A stretch of 40,701 bases of DNA from a virus: the IMG/VR virus record IMGVR_UViG_3300042288_001085, positions 1-40,701 of that record. One strand, given 5' to 3'. Shown here piece after piece: positions 37,513 through 40,701 of this stretch (position 1 is its first letter; each line of letters starts with the position of its first letter). The translations under genes and the position numbers were made by a program. Below the pieces are notes generated by a model that ran no database searches, was not told the DNA's origin, and was given only the letters and a program-made list of their open reading frames with translations.

Positions 37513-37865
37513 TTTTTGCGCAGTAGTTAAAGCGTGGCTTGAACTAATCGGAACAAGGTATGCGACGAAAGAAAAAGTGCATACGTTTTGTATCAAAAAC
37601 ACCGCACAAAAAGTGACACAAACTGTCATCACTTGCGCAGAAGTGTGTGCGATTCTATCCAAATGTCGCACGACGACATAAGCGATGTATCGCATAGCGA
37701 CACCTTCCCGCCGCTGGCCTAACAGCTCCCTAAAAATACCACTGGACATTTGTCCGCATTTGTCCAATACTTGATATATCAACGTGGAGTCGCGCCCTCA
37801 TGGCGCACAGGTGTTGATCGGACTGAGCGACGAACGCTCTGGCACCATCTTGGGAGGTTTAGACC
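37513..37865 (+). promoter_or_regulatory. Regulatory gap before the head operon, with inverted repeats and GTCC site F
   Basis: This 353-nt stretch has no gene. It holds a dyad AGTGA-C-ACA..TGT-CA-TCACT (about 37609-37630), GTGCGA (37647) paired with TCGCAC (about 37665), a short palindrome GCGATGTATCGC (about 37682), and TGTCGC..GCGACA further out. TGTCCGCATTTGTCCA at 37751-37766 repeats site E. A promoter reading + may use TTGTCC near 37759 with GATATA/TATATC near 37782. A ribosome site GGGAGG precedes ATG 37866. It is the likely late promoter and control region for head genes. Confidence 0.6.
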
Positions 37866-38900
37866 ATGGCGGAAGGGAAAGTGGCGTCGAACGACGCTGA
37901 TGTAGATGTAGTTTCACTAGCTATTCAGGAGCTGTCTGGCGGCATGCCGGAACAGAAACTGGAAGAAGTGAAGTCGGCTGACGAAGCCGAAGATCTTTTA
38001 CAAGACGAGACAAACGAAGAGGAGACCGAGGAGAACACCGAGGAAACCTCCGAAGAGGACAGCACAGAAGAGTCTGGCGAGGAATCCGAAGATTCCGAGG
38101 ACAGCGAGGACGACGACAAGCCGGTCAGTCACGATAAGGTTCAGAAAAGAATCGATAAGTTGACCGCGCAAAAACGCGCCGCAGCCGAAGAAGCCGCCAC
38201 CGTCAAATCGCAATACGAAGAAGCGCAAAAGCGCCTTCAAGAGCTGGAATCGCAGGTCAATGAGGCTTCGCGCCCGATCCTGCAGCCTAGCGCGGAGAAC
38301 CCGCTCGCCGACGTCGATACCGCCGAAGCGCTTGATGCGAAAATCAAGAGCGCTCAGGAGGTTCGCCGCTGGGCTTTGCGCAACACAGACGGCGCCACGG
38401 TCAAACGGCCGGACGGCACTGAGGTCTACGTTGACGCCGATGAGGTAAAAAATTACCTGATTCGCGCGGACGACGTCCTGACAGTGCATGCTCCCGCTCG
38501 ACGCGAATGGCTCTCTCAGAGGCAGCCAGCAGTCGAAGCGGCCAAGAACCTGTTCCCCGACCTCTTCACAAAAGGCAGTGCGCTCAACCAAGCGTTCCAA
38601 GCGACCGTAAAACAAGCGCCGGAGCTACTGAAGCTCCCGCAAGTTGAATACTGGGTCGGCTTGGCGCTCTACGGAGAGTCGCAGCTCATGGCCAAGCAGG
38701 CAGCGTCCAACGCTAAAGCCGCCGCGTCGAAGAAAGTCTCGTCTAATAAGATCGCAAAGACACCTACCCCAGCGAATCCGATTAGCGCACCGAAAACTTC
38801 TACCAAAGGAGCCGTTTCTAAAGCGGCAAGAGACAGAGTTATGTCGAGTGGCAGGGTTGATGACCTTGCCGATTACGTCTCGGAAGCTCTGTTTAGTTAG
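37866..38900 (+). CDS. Scaffolding protein
   Basis: The 344-aa product has a very acidic N-terminal third (runs of E/D/S around residues 35-90), long coiled-coil stretches (KVQKRIDKLTAQKRAAAEEA, then YEEAQKRLQELESQVN), and a basic C-terminus (KAAASKKVSSNKIAK, then KAARDRVMSSGRV). This is the usual composition of phage scaffolds: acidic body, helical middle, basic end that binds the capsid protein. It lies directly before the major capsid gene. A strong ribosome site (GGGAGG) precedes it. Confidence 0.8.
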   Translation: MAEGKVASNDADVDVVSLAIQELSGGMPEQKLEEVKSADEAEDLLQDETNEEETEENTEETSEEDSTEESGEESEDSEDSEDDDKPVSHDKVQKRIDKLTAQKRAAAEEAATVKSQYEEAQKRLQELESQVNEASRPILQPSAENPLADVDTAEALDAKIKSAQEVRRWALRNTDGATVKRPDGTEVYVDADEVKNYLIRADDVLTVHAPARREWLSQRQPAVEAAKNLFPDLFTKGSALNQAFQATVKQAPELLKLPQVEYWVGLALYGESQLMAKQAASNAKAAASKKVSSNKIAKTPTPANPISAPKTSTKGAVSKAARDRVMSSGRVDDLADYVSEALFS

Positions 38901-38931
38901 CAAAACCTCACACTAGAAAGAAAAACTTACT

Positions 38932-39954
38932 ATGGCAGCTCCCGCGGGACAATTGTTCCCCTCAGTTGGAAATAGGGAGGACATCCTTGATGTTCTTACC
39001 TACGTCGATAACAAAAACACGCCCATCTCTTCGAGCATCGCTCGCGTAGGTGCGGACATCACCAATCCTTCGGTTTACAGCTATTTGGCCGATTCCTACA
39101 GCGCTCCGTCCACAGACGGCGTTGTTGATTCCTCCGATGTGACCGACTTCTCGGACGCAGCCGCAAACCGCGTTCTTCTCAGCGCTCGCGCTCAGAAAAT
39201 TCGCCGCACTGCCCGCGTGTCGGACTTCCAAGCGAACCTCGCCGACGTTGCCGCCATCGGCCGTCGCAAGGAATTTTCCAAGGCCATCGCCAAGACGATC
39301 TTGGAAGTCAAACGTGACGTCGAAGCGACCATCAGCTCGGACAACGAATCCGTCGAAGGCTCCGGCAGCGTGGCCTATAAAACTCGCGGCTTGGGCAAGT
39401 GGATCGCGACGGCCGGTTCTCAAACCGACCTTCCGGTTCCGACCTCGCAGGCGACTCCTTCCGCCAGCATCAACACGACCGCGACCGCTTCGCTCACCGA
39501 AAGCGCCCTGCAGAACGTCTTGCAGAGCATCTATGAGCAGACTGGTAGCCAAGACCGCTTGGTGCTTGTTGCTGGCCCTTCCCTGAAGAAAGCCATCACA
39601 AACTTCACGCGCTTCACGGTCAACAGCACCTCGAACGTGTTCAACCTCCGTCAGACGGCGCAAGCCGCCAGCTCGGATCGTCTCGTCTCGAATATCTCGT
39701 TCTATGAGGGCGATTTTTCGACGCTCGAAATCGTGAGTAGCCTATTTTTGGCTGCCAACGCCACGACCGACGCCGAGAAGTATGCTCGCGGTTACATCAT
39801 GTCGCCTGAGAGCGTCATGCTTCGCTACGGCCGTAAGCCGCGCTTCCAAGAGCTGCAAGACAGCGGTGGCGGACCTCGCGGTCTCGTCGATTGCATCGTG
39901 TCGCTCGCGGTTATGTCGCCCAAAAATATGGGCAAGTTCGCAGCCACTGCCTAA
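38932..39954 (+). CDS. Major capsid protein (SU10/DUF5309-like HK97 fold)
   Basis: The 340-aa product resembles the SU10/DUF5309 capsid group: NKNTPISSSIARVGADITNP near the N-terminus, a long spine-helix-like part (KEFSKAIAKTILEVKRDVEA), and a beta-rich end (KYARGYIMSPESVMLRYGRK, then DCIVSLAVMSPKNMGKF). It follows the scaffold, has no evident protease delta domain of its own, and is preceded by TAGAAAGA ten bases before ATG 38932. Confidence 0.84.
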   Translation: MAAPAGQLFPSVGNREDILDVLTYVDNKNTPISSSIARVGADITNPSVYSYLADSYSAPSTDGVVDSSDVTDFSDAAANRVLLSARAQKIRRTARVSDFQANLADVAAIGRRKEFSKAIAKTILEVKRDVEATISSDNESVEGSGSVAYKTRGLGKWIATAGSQTDLPVPTSQATPSASINTTATASLTESALQNVLQSIYEQTGSQDRLVLVAGPSLKKAITNFTRFTVNSTSNVFNLRQTAQAASSDRLVSNISFYEGDFSTLEIVSSLFLAANATTDAEKYARGYIMSPESVMLRYGRKPRFQELQDSGGGPRGLVDCIVSLAVMSPKNMGKFAATA

Positions 39955-39986
39955 TCGTAACAACTAACTAGAAAGATCACACTATT

Positions 39987-40427
39987 ATGGAAATCTTCGA
40001 ACTCCCAGTTGAGACGAAATCAGCGACCGGTTATACACACAAGGCCATCGTCACGCACGCTGACCTGACTGAGACCACCGCCAACACAGCGCAGTCCATC
40101 ACCCTGTTGACGCTCGCCGCTGGCGATGTCGTTCACTCCGGTGCGTACAAGCTCGTCACGCCGTTCCAAGACACGGCTGACGCCGCGTTCAACACGACCG
40201 CCGTTACCACGAACGCCGCCGGTTCCGCTCTCATCAGCGCGACCGAGACCAACGTGAACGGCACGGAAGTGTTCTACAAAGCGCACACCGCGACCGCCCC
40301 GCTGACCGCCACTAGCGCCAGCACGGTTGCCGCCTCGTTTGCCGCTATGTCGGCGAAGAGTCTGTCCGCCCTCAACGCGGGAGAAGTTCACTTCTTCTTC
40401 AGCGTGAACAAGCTGGCGAACCTCTAA
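39987..40427 (+). CDS. Head accessory/decoration protein
   Basis: The 146-aa product is a beta-rich Thr/Ala protein (THADLTETTANTAQSITLLT, then AGEVHFFFSVNKLANL), typical of the small proteins encoded just after podovirus capsid genes. It carries the same TAGAAAGA box ten bases before ATG 39987. It could be a capsid decoration or a head-completion protein; family not certain. Confidence 0.66.
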   Translation: MEIFELPVETKSATGYTHKAIVTHADLTETTANTAQSITLLTLAAGDVVHSGAYKLVTPFQDTADAAFNTTAVTTNAAGSALISATETNVNGTEVFYKAHTATAPLTATSASTVAASFAAMSAKSLSALNAGEVHFFFSVNKLANL

Positions 40428-40440
40428 GACAAACGTCTTA
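40425..40440 (+). repeat. Perfect hairpin at the end of the head operon
   Basis: TAAGAC-AAAC-GTCTTA forms a 6-bp stem that includes the TAA stop of the decoration gene. With the second hairpin at 40447-40477 it makes a double stem-loop between the head genes and the portal operon. There is no U-tract. Confidence 0.55.
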
Positions 40441-40446
40441 ACACAC

Positions 40447-40477
40447 AGCGCCGTCAGCTTTCTTGTCTGGCGGCGCT
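40447..40477 (+). terminator. Strong stem-loop after the head operon (terminator or processing site)
   Basis: AGCGCCGTCAG and CTGGCGGCGCT pair as an 11-bp stem with one G-U pair around a 9-nt loop (CTTTCTTGT). A following U-tract is missing (GAAGTTAGG), and the next gene starts only 9 nt later, so partial attenuation or mRNA stabilisation of the abundant capsid message is more likely than full termination. Confidence 0.5.
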
Positions 40478-40486
40478 GAAGTTAGG

Positions 40487-40701
40487 ATGTCAGATCAAAT
40501 ATTCTCCGATCTGGTCGGAGACATGGATGACGAGCTGGCTCACCTTGTAAAAGAAGAGCTGCAGACAGGATGGCGCGCACAACAAGTGATGGCCGCTATC
40601 GAAGCTCGCAAAGCCAAACAGGTCAACGACCAGTTAGAACACTGCACTGTAGACGGCATCGGTCAGCACGTTATGGACGTTCCGGCCGATGCTTATTTTG
40701 C
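40487..40701 (+). CDS. 5' part of the junction-spanning small head-module protein
   Basis: ATG 40487 (preceded by TTAGG, a weak ribosome site) opens a 111-aa frame that continues at base 1 on the circle and ends at 248. The N-terminus (MSDQIFSDLVGDMDDELAHL) is acidic and helical. It lies between the hairpins that end the head operon and the portal gene. The function is unknown. Confidence 0.8.
   Translation, partial: MSDQIFSDLVGDMDDELAHLVKEELQTGWRAQQVMAAIEARKAKQVNDQLEHCTVDGIGQHVMDVPADAYF
40575..40701. repeat. Terminal overlap, copy 2 (circular contig end)
   Basis: Identical to bases 1-127; see the entry at base 1. Feature coordinates here and at base 1 describe the same DNA. Confidence 0.93.

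Noticed and set aside
21233-37766. CRISPR-like array
   Set aside because: The GTCC repeats are 4-6 bp long with 10-bp period and dispersed in the genome; no repeat-spacer structure and no cas genes.

Overview
The window is a complete circular (or circularly permuted) tailed-phage genome, not a chromosomal fragment. Bases 1-127 are repeated exactly at 40575-40701, so the unit length is 40,574 bp and one gene runs across the contig ends. The content is that of a temperate podovirus-like member of Caudoviricetes. It has a podovirus-type portal, tubular adaptor/nozzle-type tail proteins, short fibres, a row of internal (ejected) virion proteins and no tape-measure, tail-tube or sheath gene. It also has a tyrosine integrase next to a tRNA-Thr half-gene. 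The DNA is GC-rich by eye. The host cannot be named from the sequence. A spanin-like lipoprotein, a PEGA lipoprotein and an L,D-transpeptidase-type lysis enzyme suggest a diderm bacterium.

Layout on the circle, reading +: terminase large subunit (35386-37017), two small genes, a 353-nt regulatory gap, scaffold, major capsid protein and a head accessory protein (37866-40427). Next come the junction-spanning small gene, portal (248-2347), head/neck and fibre genes, a lysis cassette sitting between fibre genes (6802-7901), more fibre and tail-tube genes (to 11790) and the internal virion proteins. The last of these is a 2151-codon giant carrying an HEIGH zincin motif and a GNAT-like end (11795-20915). 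Then follow attP plus integrase (21166-22488), a minus-strand block of mostly unknown genes (22526-25449), and a divergent switch (ribbon-helix-helix repressor on -, HTH protein on +). A long + strand early operon (25481-35296) completes the circle: small proteins, an HTH/small-terminase candidate, a replication initiator with an embedded iteron origin, DnaB helicase, SSB-like protein, exonuclease and several PD-(D/E)XK nuclease-like proteins. No RNA polymerase or DNA polymerase gene was seen, so transcription and DNA synthesis should depend on the host.

The most unusual signal is a family of tandem GTCC boxes with a strict 10-bp period at about six places: before integrase, at two minus-strand promoters, between the divergent RHH and HTH genes, upstream of the helicase, and before the head operon. 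At the minus-strand promoters the boxes fill the -35/-10 spacer, and the start codon follows the -10 by only 7-10 nt, which implies leaderless mRNAs. I infer that the RHH protein is the phage repressor and reads these boxes. Other notable points are a lambda-like origin (three 22-bp repeats inside the initiator gene), an attP built from the 5' half of tRNA-Thr(UGU), an integrase lacking the first catalytic arginine at its usual place, and a 74-codon gene overprinted on the end of the giant virion gene. Genes are packed with 1-4 nt stop/start overlaps (TAATG, ATGA, GTGA), which guided most start choices.
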